Below are positions 22,673 to 31,703 of a stretch of DNA of 41,980 nt, in pieces (the stretch's first letter is position 1; every line of letters starts with the position of its first letter). The position numbers and the translations under genes are program-made. Below the pieces are notes generated by a model. The model saw only the letters and a program-made list of their open reading frames with translations. It did no database searches and was not told where the DNA came from. The stretch comes from a virus: positions 1-41,980 of the IMG/VR virus record IMGVR_UViG_3300045283_000203. One strand, written 5' to 3'.

Positions 22673-23626
22673 ATGGCCGACCCAACAGTCAGCATGCTCG
22701 TCGCCACCACCATCCAGAACTATCACAAGCAGTTCGCCGACAACGTCTCCAACTCCAACGCCGTCACAGCCCTGTTACGTGAAGGCAACCGTGTTCGCGT
22801 CATCGAAGGCGGCCGCGCTATCGCCTGTCCCCTGACCTACGCCGAGGAAACCTTTGCCTGGTACGTCGGGTCCGACATGCTTTCTCGCGCCTTCAAGGAC
22901 ACGATTTCCGAGGCGCATTACGATCCGGCCAATGCCGTAGCCTCGGTCACGCTCTCGGGCCCCGATCTGGCTAAGAACCGTAGTCGCGAACGCATCCTCA
23001 ACCTTTTAGAGGGTAAGCTCGACAACGCCGAAAGCACCATGAAGAACAACATCACTAAGGCGGTCTATGGCGACGGCACGGTGGCGAAGTCGTTTGCAGG
23101 GCTCAAGGCGTTCGTGACCAACGACGGCACCGGCATCGTCGGCGGCATTGACGCCACCACGTGGACGTTTTGGAAGAACCAGTTTCAACAGGTCGTGCGC
23201 GCTACCGGCCTGCAGTATCCCGCGCTGAAGGCCGCAATGAACGCGCTCTGGATGAAGCTGATCCGTGGCGCGGAGAAGCCGGATCTGATCGTCGCCGACG
23301 GTGAAATCTACTCGACTTACGAGAGCGGCTTGCAGGAGAACCAGCGCTACGCCGATGCCCGCCTCGGGGCGCTCGGTTTCGAGACGCTGAAATACAAGTC
23401 CGCGCCACTGGTGTTCGACGGTGTCGCGACAGGTCTCACCGGAGCGTACTACCTCAACACCAAGTACATGAAGTTCGAAATCTACTCGGGTCGCAATTTC
23501 GAAGCGCTCGATCTTCCCGACCAAAGCCCTGACATGGACGCCGTCACTCGGCATCTTGCCTTCATGGGGGCCTTGACGCTGTCCAACCGTTCGATGCAGG
23601 GCCGGTTGTTCGCAACTGGTACCTGA
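22673..23626 (+). CDS. Major capsid protein
   Basis: 317 residues after a strong ribosome-binding site (GGAGGAG). The sequence has a helical start (ADPTVSMLVATTIQNYHKQF), ending in VIEGGRAIACPLTYAEE; YVGSDMLSRAFKDTISEAHYD in the spine region; and a central ILNLLEGKLDNAESTMKNNI stretch; the C-terminal part is beta-rich (YYLNTKYMKFEIYSGRNFEAL). This matches the HK97-fold capsid proteins of this podovirus group, which lack an N-terminal protease-cleaved delta domain. A strong terminator 5 nt after the stop is consistent with high expression. Confidence 0.85.
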   Translation: MADPTVSMLVATTIQNYHKQFADNVSNSNAVTALLREGNRVRVIEGGRAIACPLTYAEETFAWYVGSDMLSRAFKDTISEAHYDPANAVASVTLSGPDLAKNRSRERILNLLEGKLDNAESTMKNNITKAVYGDGTVAKSFAGLKAFVTNDGTGIVGGIDATTWTFWKNQFQQVVRATGLQYPALKAAMNALWMKLIRGAEKPDLIVADGEIYSTYESGLQENQRYADARLGALGFETLKYKSAPLVFDGVATGLTGAYYLNTKYMKFEIYSGRNFEALDLPDQSPDMDAVTRHLAFMGALTLSNRSMQGRLFATGT

Positions 23627-23630
23627 TCGG

Positions 23631-23673
23631 AAAACGGCGGGCGGCTTGCGGGGAGCGACGCCCGCCGTTTTTT
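23631..23673 (+). terminator. Strong terminator after the major capsid gene
   Basis: Perfect 13-bp stem (AAAACGGCGGGCG / CGCCCGCCGTTTT) with a 15-nt loop and a run of Ts completing the right side. It separates the capsid gene from the tail genes and probably gives a high level of capsid transcript. Confidence 0.9.
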
Positions 23674-23697
23674 AGCAAGCTCCCCCATGGAGCAACT

Positions 23698-24249
23698 ATG
23701 AGCGATACCCCGACACTCGTTCGTTTTTATTCCGGCTGGGAGCGCGACGGCAACGGCCCCGATGGCTTGCCGACGTTCCGCGAAACCGTGCGTATTCGCC
23801 TCGACCGGCCGCCGTTTCTTTCCGTTGAGCGTGAAGCTGAAGAGGTGGACATGCTTGATCATCCGCAGCCGTACGAGCTTTACAAAAAGACCTGCGACGC
23901 TCGTAAGGAGATCGTCGGCTATCCGCTGGCGCTATGGCCGGCGTGCCCTTCTCACATTTTCCAGATGTGCGCCGCGCGCGATATCCACACCGTCGAGCAG
24001 TTGGCGCAATTGGTCTCGAAGAAACGCCGCAGCGAAGCGGTCAAAGCCGTGCCTCCGGAAGTCATCGAGTTAGCTGACCGTGCTGTGAAGATGATCGATT
24101 TGCAGACGCGGGCGGGTCAGTACGAGGAGCTGATTACCACCATGCAGGAGCAAATCGAGGTGATGAAGGAGCAACTCGAAGAAGCCGTTACCACTATCGC
24201 GGCGCAGAAGACCCTGATCGAAACCCTTAGACTGAAGGCGGTCGCCTGA
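23698..24249 (+). CDS. Hypothetical protein with C-terminal coiled coil
   Basis: 183 residues. The N-terminal part is beta-like and aromatic (TLVRFYSGWERDGNGPDGLP, then FRETVRIRLDRPPFLSVER); the middle contains CDARKEIVGYPLALWPACPSH; residues about 130-178 form a heptad-rich helix (MQEQIEVMKEQLEEAVTTIA). Ribosome-binding site GGAG 5 nt before the ATG. It is the first gene after the capsid terminator and overlaps the next start (TGATG). Placement between capsid and adaptor suggests a head-completion or assembly factor; the family is unknown. Confidence 0.7.
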   Translation: MSDTPTLVRFYSGWERDGNGPDGLPTFRETVRIRLDRPPFLSVEREAEEVDMLDHPQPYELYKKTCDARKEIVGYPLALWPACPSHIFQMCAARDIHTVEQLAQLVSKKRRSEAVKAVPPEVIELADRAVKMIDLQTRAGQYEELITTMQEQIEVMKEQLEEAVTTIAAQKTLIETLRLKAVA

Positions 24250-24671
24250 TGCCGCGTCTGTCGACCATCCTGCAGGTGGTTTCCGACGTCTCACTGGAGT
24301 TGGGCACCTCCCAAGTTCCGGTGCTGCAGGCCGTCGGCAGCGCCGATCAGGACATCGCGCAGATGACGGCCCTGATGCAGAACGTGGCGGACGAGCTGCT
24401 GCTAGATCCGCCGTACCGTGATGCGCTGGGCGACGGCAACTGGCTATACGACGCCGGCAATCTGGTGCGCAAAGCGCGTCCCACCCAGGATACCGATATC
24501 GTGTTGTTCGACCCGAGACTGGCCGTCAACGGCCTCAAATACCGTTTCCTGAAAGCCAAGGGCCTCGAATACGGCGAAGAACAGCGCGACTTCATCGTGC
24601 GTCTGAACAAGCTCGCCGCCCGCAACGCGCCCGTGCTCGATCTCAATGCCGATCCGGGGCGCGTGCAATGA
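24249..24671 (+). CDS. Head-tail adaptor, P22 gp4-like
   Basis: 140 residues: TILQVVSDVSLELG, a helical QDIAQMTALMQNVADELLLDP segment, NWLYDAGNLVRKARPTQDTD, YRFLKAKGLEYGEEQRDF, and the end VLDLNADPGRV. The order, an N-terminal DVSLELG helix, a QMTALMQNVADEL helix and a short beta end, resembles podovirus adaptors that sit under the portal. It starts in a TGATG overlap with the previous gene and ends in an ATGA overlap with the tail hub gene, as in P22-type tail operons. The identification is by pattern and context. Confidence 0.7.
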   Translation: MPRLSTILQVVSDVSLELGTSQVPVLQAVGSADQDIAQMTALMQNVADELLLDPPYRDALGDGNWLYDAGNLVRKARPTQDTDIVLFDPRLAVNGLKYRFLKAKGLEYGEEQRDFIVRLNKLAARNAPVLDLNADPGRVQ

Positions 24672-26344
24672 GAATGATGCCGACCGAGTTCTTGAAGATC
24701 GCCGACCGGCGCGGCACCATGACCCGCAGCAAGCGGCGCTCGACCAGTCACGTTGCCCACGTCAGCGTGCCGTTGAAGGGTCTTAGCCGCTACGCCCAGC
24801 TCAACGAAGCCGATCCATTGCTGGCTTCGATCCTGACCAACTGGATCGTCGAGCAAGACCGTATTTCACTGCGGCCGGGCTATACCCAGGTGGGCAGCAT
24901 CGCCGACGGCCGGGTGATTTCCACCATGATCCCGTTTTACGGCGTCGGTCAGAAGTTCATCGTCGGTGCCGGCGACGGCCTTTTCAATGCCACGGGCACC
25001 CGGATCGGCACCAAGGTGTACGGCGGCGACCAGTGGCAATGGACCTCCGCCGCCAATTTGTCGCAGAAAAAATATACCATTATGGTCAACGGCTTTAATG
25101 GCGTGGTGTCGTGGGACGGCTCTTCTGGTTCGCTACCGAGCCTGCAAGCCGACGAGATTGGTATTCCGGAAGCGGACCCCGATGGCTTCCAGCAGTTGGA
25201 AGTCATCCTGGCGCAACCCAGGGAAGCCGGACCCCGAGCGGTCGCACCGCCGTCCTTCGACCCCAATAAATTCGACAAAGTGCTGGCGCACATGAACCGG
25301 CTGTGGTTTGCCGACAGCCAGGACTTGATCGTCTATTACGGCCCGCTGCAAGTCGTCGATGGTACCCTTACGCTGGGCATGCTGCCGCTCAACGCGTATT
25401 TCCGGCGCGGCGGCACCATCAAGTCGCTGATGACCTGGACCTTCGACGGCGGCGTCGGCATGCAAAACCTGCTGGTGATCTTCACCACCAACGGCGAAGC
25501 CGCGATCTATTCCGGCAGCGACCCCGACACCGCGAGCGACTTCAAACTGGTCGGCATCTATCGTTTCGACACCCCGATGGGCCCCGGCTGCACCGTCAAT
25601 TACGGCGGCGAGCTTTACGTGTTGATCTCGACCGGGCTGGTGCCGATGTCGACGCTGTTGAAGGCGGAACAAGATAATTTGGGCACCTCCGACCTCAATG
25701 TCATGCAGGAGTTTATTGACGTTTCAAAAACCTTTCGCAGCGCCTACGGCTGGAGCGTCATCATCAACAGCCAGACCAACCACGCGATCTGCAATATGCC
25801 GATCGGCTCTGGCAAGTACAATCAATTGGTGCGGTGGATGCCGAGCGCGGTGTGGTCGAAATGGACCGATCTGCCGGCGCGGTGCTGGGCCTGGCTCGGC
25901 AACCACGCTTATTTCAGTTCCGAGAACGGCAAGATCTACCAAACCGGGCCTGAGTACCTCGACGACAACGGTGCCGCGATCAACGTCGACGTCCGCTTTG
26001 CCTGGTCGAGCTTCAAGAGCGTCAACAAGAAGCAGTTCAAGCTGGCGCGGCTCTACATGGTTTCCGACAGTCTTCCGAAACCGTTTGTCGATGTCGAAGT
26101 GGACTACATCACCGAGCCGCCGACCAATCTGCCGGATATCGCCACCGTAGCCACGGCTGCCAACTGGAATACCGCCACGTGGGACGTCAATGGTTGGGCG
26201 ATGGACGCGGTGCCACGGCAGCACTGGCAGGGTGTAGTGGGGCTCGGGCGGGTCGGCGCGCCGCGCATTCGCGCGAGCTTGCAGGGCTGCACGTTCGCGC
26301 TCACGGGTGCGGATATTATTTACGAAGAGGGCGGCTTGCTGTGA
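24668..26344 (+). CDS. Tail hub / packaged-DNA stabilisation protein, P22 gp10-like
   Basis: 558 residues, mostly beta. Features of the gp10/tail tubular B group: an N-terminal LKGLSRYAQLNEADPLLASI, IVEQDRISLRPGYTQVG, a beta-propeller-like repeat region (SAANLSQKKYTIMVNGFNG, then VVSWDGSSG), YGGELYVLISTGLVPMSTL, and the C-terminal GYTQVG-like and RIRASLQGCTFALTGADI strands. It plugs the portal channel below the adaptor and anchors fibres and spike. The ATG overlaps the adaptor stop and the stop overlaps the GTG of the following GNAT gene. Confidence 0.8.
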   Translation: MRMMPTEFLKIADRRGTMTRSKRRSTSHVAHVSVPLKGLSRYAQLNEADPLLASILTNWIVEQDRISLRPGYTQVGSIADGRVISTMIPFYGVGQKFIVGAGDGLFNATGTRIGTKVYGGDQWQWTSAANLSQKKYTIMVNGFNGVVSWDGSSGSLPSLQADEIGIPEADPDGFQQLEVILAQPREAGPRAVAPPSFDPNKFDKVLAHMNRLWFADSQDLIVYYGPLQVVDGTLTLGMLPLNAYFRRGGTIKSLMTWTFDGGVGMQNLLVIFTTNGEAAIYSGSDPDTASDFKLVGIYRFDTPMGPGCTVNYGGELYVLISTGLVPMSTLLKAEQDNLGTSDLNVMQEFIDVSKTFRSAYGWSVIINSQTNHAICNMPIGSGKYNQLVRWMPSAVWSKWTDLPARCWAWLGNHAYFSSENGKIYQTGPEYLDDNGAAINVDVRFAWSSFKSVNKKQFKLARLYMVSDSLPKPFVDVEVDYITEPPTNLPDIATVATAANWNTATWDVNGWAMDAVPRQHWQGVVGLGRVGAPRIRASLQGCTFALTGADIIYEEGGLL

Positions 26345-26835
26345 AAGTGTTCTTTGGTGATCTACCTTCTGATGCGCAGGCGATGCTGACGCGGCATCTG
26401 CGCGTCGACTTCTCGCACTGTAGTTTCGCAGCTCCGAGGTGGTTCTCGGCGTGGGCGCGCAACGAAAGAGGCCATGTAATTGGTATCTTCGCCGTCGAAT
26501 TCTCAGTCTGGTTCGAAGGCAAGGTGACCGTTCTGGTGCTTGATCCGCGCTGTCTCTCACGCCGAGTTCTACGGGCGATCTTCACCGCATTATTCTCGCA
26601 GGCCAAACGGCTCACGGCCGAGGTCGAGCCGGATAACCGGCGCGCTTTACGTCAGGTGCAGCGACTTGGATTTTGTTTCGAGGGTTATCATCCGCTCGGG
26701 CTCGAAGGCACCCGCGACACCATCGTTTACGGCATGCTCAAGCAAGACTGCCGCTATCTCCCCGGCTTCGAAGCTGACAAGCCCGCGCGCAAATTGCCGG
26801 TGTTTGCTGGCGATGTTTACGAAAGGACGCATTGA
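26341..26835 (+). CDS. GNAT-like acetyltransferase in the tail operon
   Basis: 164 residues from GTG 26341, which overlaps the tail hub stop; GAGGG lies upstream. The second half has the GNAT pattern: LVLDPRCLSRRVLRAIFTALF (a motif A-like region), TAEVEPDNRRALRQVQRLGF (motif B, with the typical N-RA...LGF), and GYHPLGLEGTRDTIVYGM. The first half is divergent and the pyrophosphate-binding loop is not of the standard RGxG form, so catalysis is uncertain. Phage tail operons often carry such a gene between hub and ejection genes; the substrate is unknown and could be a virion or host protein. Confidence 0.72.
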   Translation: MKVFFGDLPSDAQAMLTRHLRVDFSHCSFAAPRWFSAWARNERGHVIGIFAVEFSVWFEGKVTVLVLDPRCLSRRVLRAIFTALFSQAKRLTAEVEPDNRRALRQVQRLGFCFEGYHPLGLEGTRDTIVYGMLKQDCRYLPGFEADKPARKLPVFAGDVYERTH

Positions 26836-27767
26836 TGGTCTCACAACCTAACGCGCCCGATCCTTATCAAACCGCTGGCGCTCAGAACGCCCAGAACGCG
26901 TTTGCCAGCCAATTCAGCGGCGCTTCCAGCAACGCCAACGAAGTCAACCCATACGGCTCGGTCAGCTACAACCAGACCAGTCAAACACCGATCTACACCA
27001 ACGGCCAGATCACCGGCTACGCGCCGCAGTACACCAGAACGACTAGTCTTTCGCCGGATCAACAGAAGCTCTTAGGGCTGGAGACCCAGGCCAAGTACAA
27101 CCTCGGTACCACGGGGGTAGAACAATCCGCTCAGCTGCGCGACGCCCTCAACAAGCCGGTCGATCCGAGCCAGTGGACGCCGTGGCAGACTAGCTTGCCG
27201 CAACAGGATCTACGCCAGGATGCGGGTCCTACCGACCGTGCGGCGATCGAAAAAGCGATGATGGAGAGCTACAACCGCAATGTCGCGCCGCAGGAGAGTG
27301 CCCAGGAAACCAGCCTCGCCGCGCGCGGGCTAGCGCCGGGCAGCGGGGGCTATAGTCAATACCAGAAGACCCGCGACGACAGCCGCGCCGAAGCCGCGCG
27401 CCAGGCCTATTTGTCTTCAGGAAGCGAGAGCCGCGCGGCGCAAGCCGCCTACAACGACGTCGGCACCCAACGCTTCAATATGAACCAGATGGCGAACTCG
27501 TATCTGAACAATCTGCGCGGCGCCCAGATGCAGGAGGCGTATCAGAGCCGCAGCCAGCCGATCAACGAGATCACCGCGCTGATGAGCGGCTCGCAGGCGA
27601 CCATTCCGCAGTTCCAAGCGTTCCAGGGCTCGCCGGTCTCACCGTCGAATATCGGGCAGTACATCCAAGACAATTACCGCAACCAGAGCCAGGCGGCGGC
27701 TGCGACCAACGCCGGTATCTTCGGCATGGCAGGCGGTCTCGCTAAGCTGGGCGTGGGTATGATGTAG
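26835..27767 (+). CDS. Virion/ejection-type protein, Gln/Asn-rich
   Basis: 310 residues. The N-terminus contains NEVNPYGSVSYNQTSQTPIY and YTRTTSLSPDQQKLLGLETQ, a layout typical of podovirus internal or tail-tip proteins (NPYG-SV-YNQT, then LSP-QQ helices). The middle is helical and polar; the C-terminus has a short hydrophobic, Gly-rich segment (AGIFGMAGGLAKLGVGMM) suited to membrane insertion. TGATG overlap with the GNAT gene; ribosome-binding site AAAGGA. Likely one of the proteins ejected into the host envelope. Confidence 0.7.
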   Translation: MVSQPNAPDPYQTAGAQNAQNAFASQFSGASSNANEVNPYGSVSYNQTSQTPIYTNGQITGYAPQYTRTTSLSPDQQKLLGLETQAKYNLGTTGVEQSAQLRDALNKPVDPSQWTPWQTSLPQQDLRQDAGPTDRAAIEKAMMESYNRNVAPQESAQETSLAARGLAPGSGGYSQYQKTRDDSRAEAARQAYLSSGSESRAAQAAYNDVGTQRFNMNQMANSYLNNLRGAQMQEAYQSRSQPINEITALMSGSQATIPQFQAFQGSPVSPSNIGQYIQDNYRNQSQAAAATNAGIFGMAGGLAKLGVGMM

Positions 27768-27777
27768 GAGAACGCGC

Positions 27778-28236
27778 ATGGGTTCCAGCGGCGGCAGCGC
27801 CAATCCGATGTTCCTCTCGCAGGGCGGCAGGCCGATGCCGGGCCTCCCGATTGCCGGGCAAGGGGCGCCGAACGACAACCCACGCAACTTCGGCCAGTTT
27901 CAGGAATTCCTGCCGGAGATTGCGCCGGCTGGCCGTGCCGGCAATCAAATCCTGCCTGCGGGTCAAGGTCCAGCGCCATCGGCGCGCGGCCTAACGAGCG
28001 AGATGTTCCAGTACCGATCGCCTTCCGGCGCCGTCGCTCCAGGCGGTGGCGGTGGTGCTGGAGACATCGACAGTCTGCGCCAGCAAGTGGCGGCGCTGCA
28101 GGCGCAAGCGGGCAATGGCCAGTTTGGCGCGGCGCGCGGCGGCCAGCAGCCGGGCTTCGGCCTGTACGGACAGCAGTCGGGTATCGGCTTCCCGATCAAC
28201 TGGACCAACAGCAACAACCCGAACGTCACGTCGTGA
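27778..28236 (+). CDS. Glycine-rich hypothetical protein
   Basis: 152 residues, low-complexity Gly/Gln/Pro-rich, with a short heptad helix DSLRQQVAALQAQAG near residue 100 and an end rich in Asn/Gly. Ribosome-binding site AGGAG. No domain recognised. Its place between two ejection-type genes suggests a virion role such as a linker or internal protein. Confidence 0.65.
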   Translation: MGSSGGSANPMFLSQGGRPMPGLPIAGQGAPNDNPRNFGQFQEFLPEIAPAGRAGNQILPAGQGPAPSARGLTSEMFQYRSPSGAVAPGGGGGAGDIDSLRQQVAALQAQAGNGQFGAARGGQQPGFGLYGQQSGIGFPINWTNSNNPNVTS

Positions 28237-28243
28237 GGGCTCG

Positions 28244-29005
28244 ATGGCGCGTTCGCAACAATACGAACTGCCGACGTCGGCTAAGAAGTCCCGCAGCGAT
28301 GACCCGCGTGGCCTGGAACCATATATCCGCGAAGCGGCCCTGCGGAACGGGGTTGATCCGGATATTGCGGTCAAAGTAGCGAAATCCGAGGGTTTGCGGG
28401 ACTTCCTCGGCGACAACGGCAAATCTGGCGGCGCGTTTCAGCTCTACACGGGCGGCGGGCTCGGCAACAAGTTCCAGAAAGCCACCGGACTTGATCCGCT
28501 CGATCCCAAAAATGAAAAAGCCACCATCGACTATGCCATGCAGCAGGCGGCGCAGGGCGGCTGGGGCCCGTGGTATGGCGCGGCGAAAGTCGGTGTCGGG
28601 AAATGGGACGGAATTGGTGCTGCTGACCCGGAAAAGACCGCCGCGACTGCTGCCGGTGCTGCCCCGGTATCCGAGGGCGGACCCGTTGTCGCATCGGCTG
28701 ACACCGCCTCGGAGACCTCCCAGACGGCTTCAGGAGGCGCACCAGGCGATTTTCTGGCCAAGCTGAAAGATCCCAAGGGTAAAGCCTCCGAGGGCCTGGG
28801 TGAGGCTATTAGCGGCCTTGGGCAGGCCGTAACCGGGGCAGCTAAGGACCCCTACGCCACCCCCTCCGCCCGCGCGACGACGGTGGCGCCACCCGCCGCG
28901 CCAACTCCGGCGCTGGTTCCGATGGTCGATCCCCGGGCGGCGGACAATCAGCGACAGCAATTGGCGCTGGCGATGCAGCGGCTGAACTCCGGGAGGCTGT
29001 ACTGA
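28244..29005 (+). CDS. Lytic transglycosylase-like virion protein
   Basis: 253 residues from ATG 28244 (GAGGG upstream). Residues about 25-110 have the lysozyme-like/SLT pattern: ALRNGVDPDIAVKVAKSEGL with a candidate catalytic Glu, DNGKSGGAFQLYTGGGLGNKF, and a helical remainder ending GGWGPWYGAAKVGVGKWDG. The C-terminal half is Ala/Pro-rich and disordered with a last helix (NQRQQLALAMQRLNSGRLY). It probably cuts peptidoglycan locally during DNA ejection and belongs to the ejection gene cluster. Confidence 0.75.
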   Translation: MARSQQYELPTSAKKSRSDDPRGLEPYIREAALRNGVDPDIAVKVAKSEGLRDFLGDNGKSGGAFQLYTGGGLGNKFQKATGLDPLDPKNEKATIDYAMQQAAQGGWGPWYGAAKVGVGKWDGIGAADPEKTAATAAGAAPVSEGGPVVASADTASETSQTASGGAPGDFLAKLKDPKGKASEGLGEAISGLGQAVTGAAKDPYATPSARATTVAPPAAPTPALVPMVDPRAADNQRQQLALAMQRLNSGRLY

Positions 29006-29006
29006 G

Positions 29007-30116
29007 ATGGCAATCTTCGCATCGACCACGCTTGGCAGCAGTGATCCGGCTCGGGCCATGAGCATCAAGGCCCTGGAGGCCCGGGCGCAGGCTTTGGCGG
29101 CGGCACAGAGTAAGCAGGAGATGCCGAGCAGCCTGCCGAGCCCCTGGCAGGGCGCCAGTCTCGTCATGAACCAAGCCGCCGACGCTTTTGCCGCCAAGCG
29201 CGCCGACCAGGCGGCTGCGGCGCGCCGGCAGGAGCTTGCCGGCGTCATGTCGGGTGTCGGTCCTGAGGGCCCGAACCCGGGGCAACTGGCACAGATTACT
29301 GGCGCCGATCCGGATCTTGGCAAGACGTATCTGCAGCAGATCGCGCAGCAGCGGGCGGCGGCGCAACAGATCCAGGCACAAAAGGAGGCCGCTGCCGAGG
29401 CGGCTAAGACAGCGGAGACTGCAGCGGTCTCGCAAGAAGGGCGCCTGCAGGCGCGGCCGCAGACCGACGCCGGCAAGGTCAAGGCCGACCTCGCTGCTGG
29501 CAAGCTCTCCGAGGAGGAGGCCGCTGCCGCGCTGAAGAAGCTGACGGCACCGAGCGCGGGTGAGCAGAAGATCATCAACGAGCAGCAGAGCGCCCATATC
29601 GACTTGCAGTCGTCGGTGGACAATTTGAAGGAGGCGGAGCAGCTGCTGAACCAGGGCGTCTACAGCGGCGGCGGGGCGGAGTTCAAGGAGATTGCCGGCA
29701 AGTACGCACCAAGCGCGCTCGGCGGCATCACCGGTACCGATCCGGAGACCACCAAGCGCACCCAGCGCTACAACCAGATCATGAGCCCCGAGGCGCTCGG
29801 CGCGCTGTCCAAGTTGAAAGGCGCTTCGTCGGACAAGGATATGATGTGGGCGATCCAGACCGTCAACGACAAGAGTTCCTCGATCGAGAACAAGAAGCGG
29901 GCCCTGCAAGTGCTGCAGGCGAAAACCCAGGCGCATTTGCAGGCCTCCGAACAAACCCTCAAGAGCATGGGCGGCAATACGATCAAGGTCGAGACGCCAC
30001 CGCCAGCGATAGCGGGCGGCGGCGTCTCGAGCGTCGCTTCCGAGGCCGAAGCACTCCAGTTGCCGGCGGGTACCAAGTTCAAGCTTCCTGATGGACGAAC
30101 AGGGACGGCACGCTGA
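29007..30116 (+). CDS. Ejection/internal virion protein, mainly helical
   Basis: 369 residues, with long Ala/Gln-rich helices (QQIAQQRAAAQQIQAQKEAA) and a helical C-terminal domain (LDSSV-like and EIAGKYAPSALGGITGTDPE). Ribosome-binding site GGAGG 10 nt before the ATG. Its end overlaps the next ATG (TGATG). Near the C-terminus the peptide TPPPAIAGGGVS is encoded by a perfectly placed, almost fully palindromic 38-bp element (29991-30028) that looks like an insertion. Function is inferred only from composition and location between the transglycosylase-like and glycine-zipper proteins. Confidence 0.7.
   Translation: MAIFASTTLGSSDPARAMSIKALEARAQALAAAQSKQEMPSSLPSPWQGASLVMNQAADAFAAKRADQAAAARRQELAGVMSGVGPEGPNPGQLAQITGADPDLGKTYLQQIAQQRAAAQQIQAQKEAAAEAAKTAETAAVSQEGRLQARPQTDAGKVKADLAAGKLSEEEAAAALKKLTAPSAGEQKIINEQQSAHIDLQSSVDNLKEAEQLLNQGVYSGGGAEFKEIAGKYAPSALGGITGTDPETTKRTQRYNQIMSPEALGALSKLKGASSDKDMMWAIQTVNDKSSSIENKKRALQVLQAKTQAHLQASEQTLKSMGGNTIKVETPPPAIAGGGVSSVASEAEALQLPAGTKFKLPDGRTGTAR
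29991..30028. repeat. REP-like palindrome inside a coding sequence
   Basis: Two 17-nt arms (29991-30007 and 30012-30028) around the 4-nt loop GATA; 15 of 17 positions pair. Read on either strand it encodes nearly the same peptide (ETPPPAIAGGGVS). No T tract follows, so it is not a terminator. The form resembles bacterial palindromic elements that insert in frame. Confidence 0.75.
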
Positions 30117-31702
30117 TGGCTGAGCGGCTCGAATTCGACACCTCGGCAACGGCGCCTGCTGCAGCAGGCGAGCGTAAGCTCGAATTCGACACGCCATCGA
30201 ATGAGCAGGCGTTGCGCGCCCAATACGGGAAAGAAATCAGGCAGCGCGGCGAGCCGGGTTACGGCGAGCGCTTCATCGACGCCGCAACGCTGGGGTTGTC
30301 ACGACCGTTGAGTGGAGCGGTGCGTGCTGTCGGTGGTGTATTCGACCCGGATACGACAGCTGGCGAGCGCTATCGCGCGGGCGTCGGCGCGGCTGAGGAC
30401 TACTTCAAGAAGGGCGAGGAGAATACCCCAGGCGCGCTCGGGGTGGCGACGGATATCGCCGGAGGCCTGGCCACGGGTGCTGTCGGCAGGGGCGTTAAGG
30501 CTGGCCAGGTGGCGTACACGACCGGCCGGGAGGCGCTCGCGAACATGATACGGCAGGGCGCTGTTACCGGCGCCATAGAGGGCGCTGCCAGGAACGCGGA
30601 AGATCCGGAGAAGGCCCTGAAAGGCGCGGCTACCGGCGGCGTCGTCGGCGGGACGGTGGCGGCGACGGTCGGCGGCGCGGCCAAGCTTGTCCCCGGGGTG
30701 AAGGGTGCGCAGAAGGAAGCGCGCGAGGCTGGCCGGGGCGCGTCCCCGGAGGAGCTGAAGGCGGCGGCAAAGCCGCTGTTCCAGCAGCTCGACCAGGGCG
30801 GCATCGCCTACGGTCAACCGCAGACCGCGACGCTGAAGCAGGGCATCGACGACCTCATCGCCAACAATCAGTACAACAAGATCGCGCACCAGAAAATTTC
30901 CGGCTACGTCGATGAGCTGGTGCAGAAGGCGCAACAACCGCAAGGGATGGGGTTCAATGATCTGCACAATCTGCGCTCGGCCTTAGCGAAGGAGGCTCGG
31001 GGCCAGGACGCCGCTACCCGCGAGGCCGCCGGCAAGGTCATCGGCGAGATCGACAAGCTGGTGCTGGGCAATACTCCGGCCATCAATCCGAACAATGTCG
31101 ACGTCAAGGGCGCCTATGCCGAGGCCCGCAAGCTATGGAAAGCCGCGAGCCTGGCCGACGATGTCGGTTGGCTGGCGGGCAAGGCCGAGCGCAAGGTGGC
31201 TTCGAAGGCGGGCGTCAATCCCGACGAAGCCAACCGGGGCGCCTTTCGCGCGGTCGAGGATCGGGTCAGCAAACCGGGGGCTTATGACCCATATACCCCA
31301 GAGCAGCGCGACTTGCTGGCCCGGATCGTTGGCGGCGACAAAACCCAGAACCTGCTGCGCGGGGTCGGGACTGTTGCCGACAGTCCGATAACCAAGGGCC
31401 TGGTAGGCGCAGGCGCAGGCGCTCTCGGTTTTGCGCACGGTGACCCGACATTCGGTCTGGCGTCGATGGGCGGGGCCCGGCTGGGCTCCGAGGCCGGAGG
31501 GCTCATCACCAAGGGCCTCAACCGTCTCGCCGCTAATCGTGGCGCCGAGAACATCGACACTTTGATCCGCAACATCACTACCGGTTCGTCGGCACCGTCG
31601 ACGCGAGCGCCTTCTCCGGAAGCGCTCCGGATCTTGTTGGCGAAACGGATGGCGCAGCGTGCCGGTGGCGCCTATGGCGGCAGCATGACAGGAGAACAAT
31701 GA
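30116..31702 (+). CDS. Ejection protein with glycine-zipper membrane segments
   Basis: 528 residues. The N-terminus has two LEFDT repeats (RLEFDTSA and KLEFDTPS). Gly/Ala-rich hydrophobic stretches ([51 protein letters not shown]) look like glycine zippers for membrane insertion. Helical parts between them include [14 protein letters not shown] and [21 protein letters not shown]. This is the profile of podovirus internal proteins that are ejected to form the DNA channel in the host envelope. It starts in a TGATG overlap and ends 1 nt before the next gene. Confidence 0.75.
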   Translation: MAERLEFDTSATAPAAAGERKLEFDTPSNEQALRAQYGKEIRQRGEPGYGERFIDAATLGLSRPLSGAVRAVGGVFDPDTTAGERYRAGVGAAEDYFKKGEENTPGALGVATDIAGGLATGAVGRGVKAGQVAYTTGREALANMIRQGAVTGAIEGAARNAEDPEKALKGAATGGVVGGTVAATVGGAAKLVPGVKGAQKEAREAGRGASPEELKAAAKPLFQQLDQGGIAYGQPQTATLKQGIDDLIANNQYNKIAHQKISGYVDELVQKAQQPQGMGFNDLHNLRSALAKEARGQDAATREAAGKVIGEIDKLVLGNTPAINPNNVDVKGAYAEARKLWKAASLADDVGWLAGKAERKVASKAGVNPDEANRGAFRAVEDRVSKPGAYDPYTPEQRDLLARIVGGDKTQNLLRGVGTVADSPITKGLVGAGAGALGFAHGDPTFGLASMGGARLGSEAGGLITKGLNRLAANRGAENIDTLIRNITTGSSAPSTRAPSPEALRILLAKRMAQRAGGAYGGSMTGEQ

Positions 31703-31703
31703 G

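Noticed and set aside
21643-22713. 356-aa minus-strand open frame
   Set aside because: Antisense to the scaffold-like gene, no motif, no ribosome-binding site of note.
26179-26340. Upstream extension of the GNAT-like gene
   Set aside because: It lies inside the tail hub gene in another frame and is Gly/Ala/Arg-rich; the GTG at 26341, overlapping the hub stop, fits the operon pattern.
28842-30197. 451-aa minus-strand open frame
   Set aside because: It runs opposite the ejection gene cluster, its protein is Arg/Leu/Ala-rich with no domain, and the plus-strand genes have good ribosome-binding sites and stop/start overlaps. It is a GC-rich antisense shadow.
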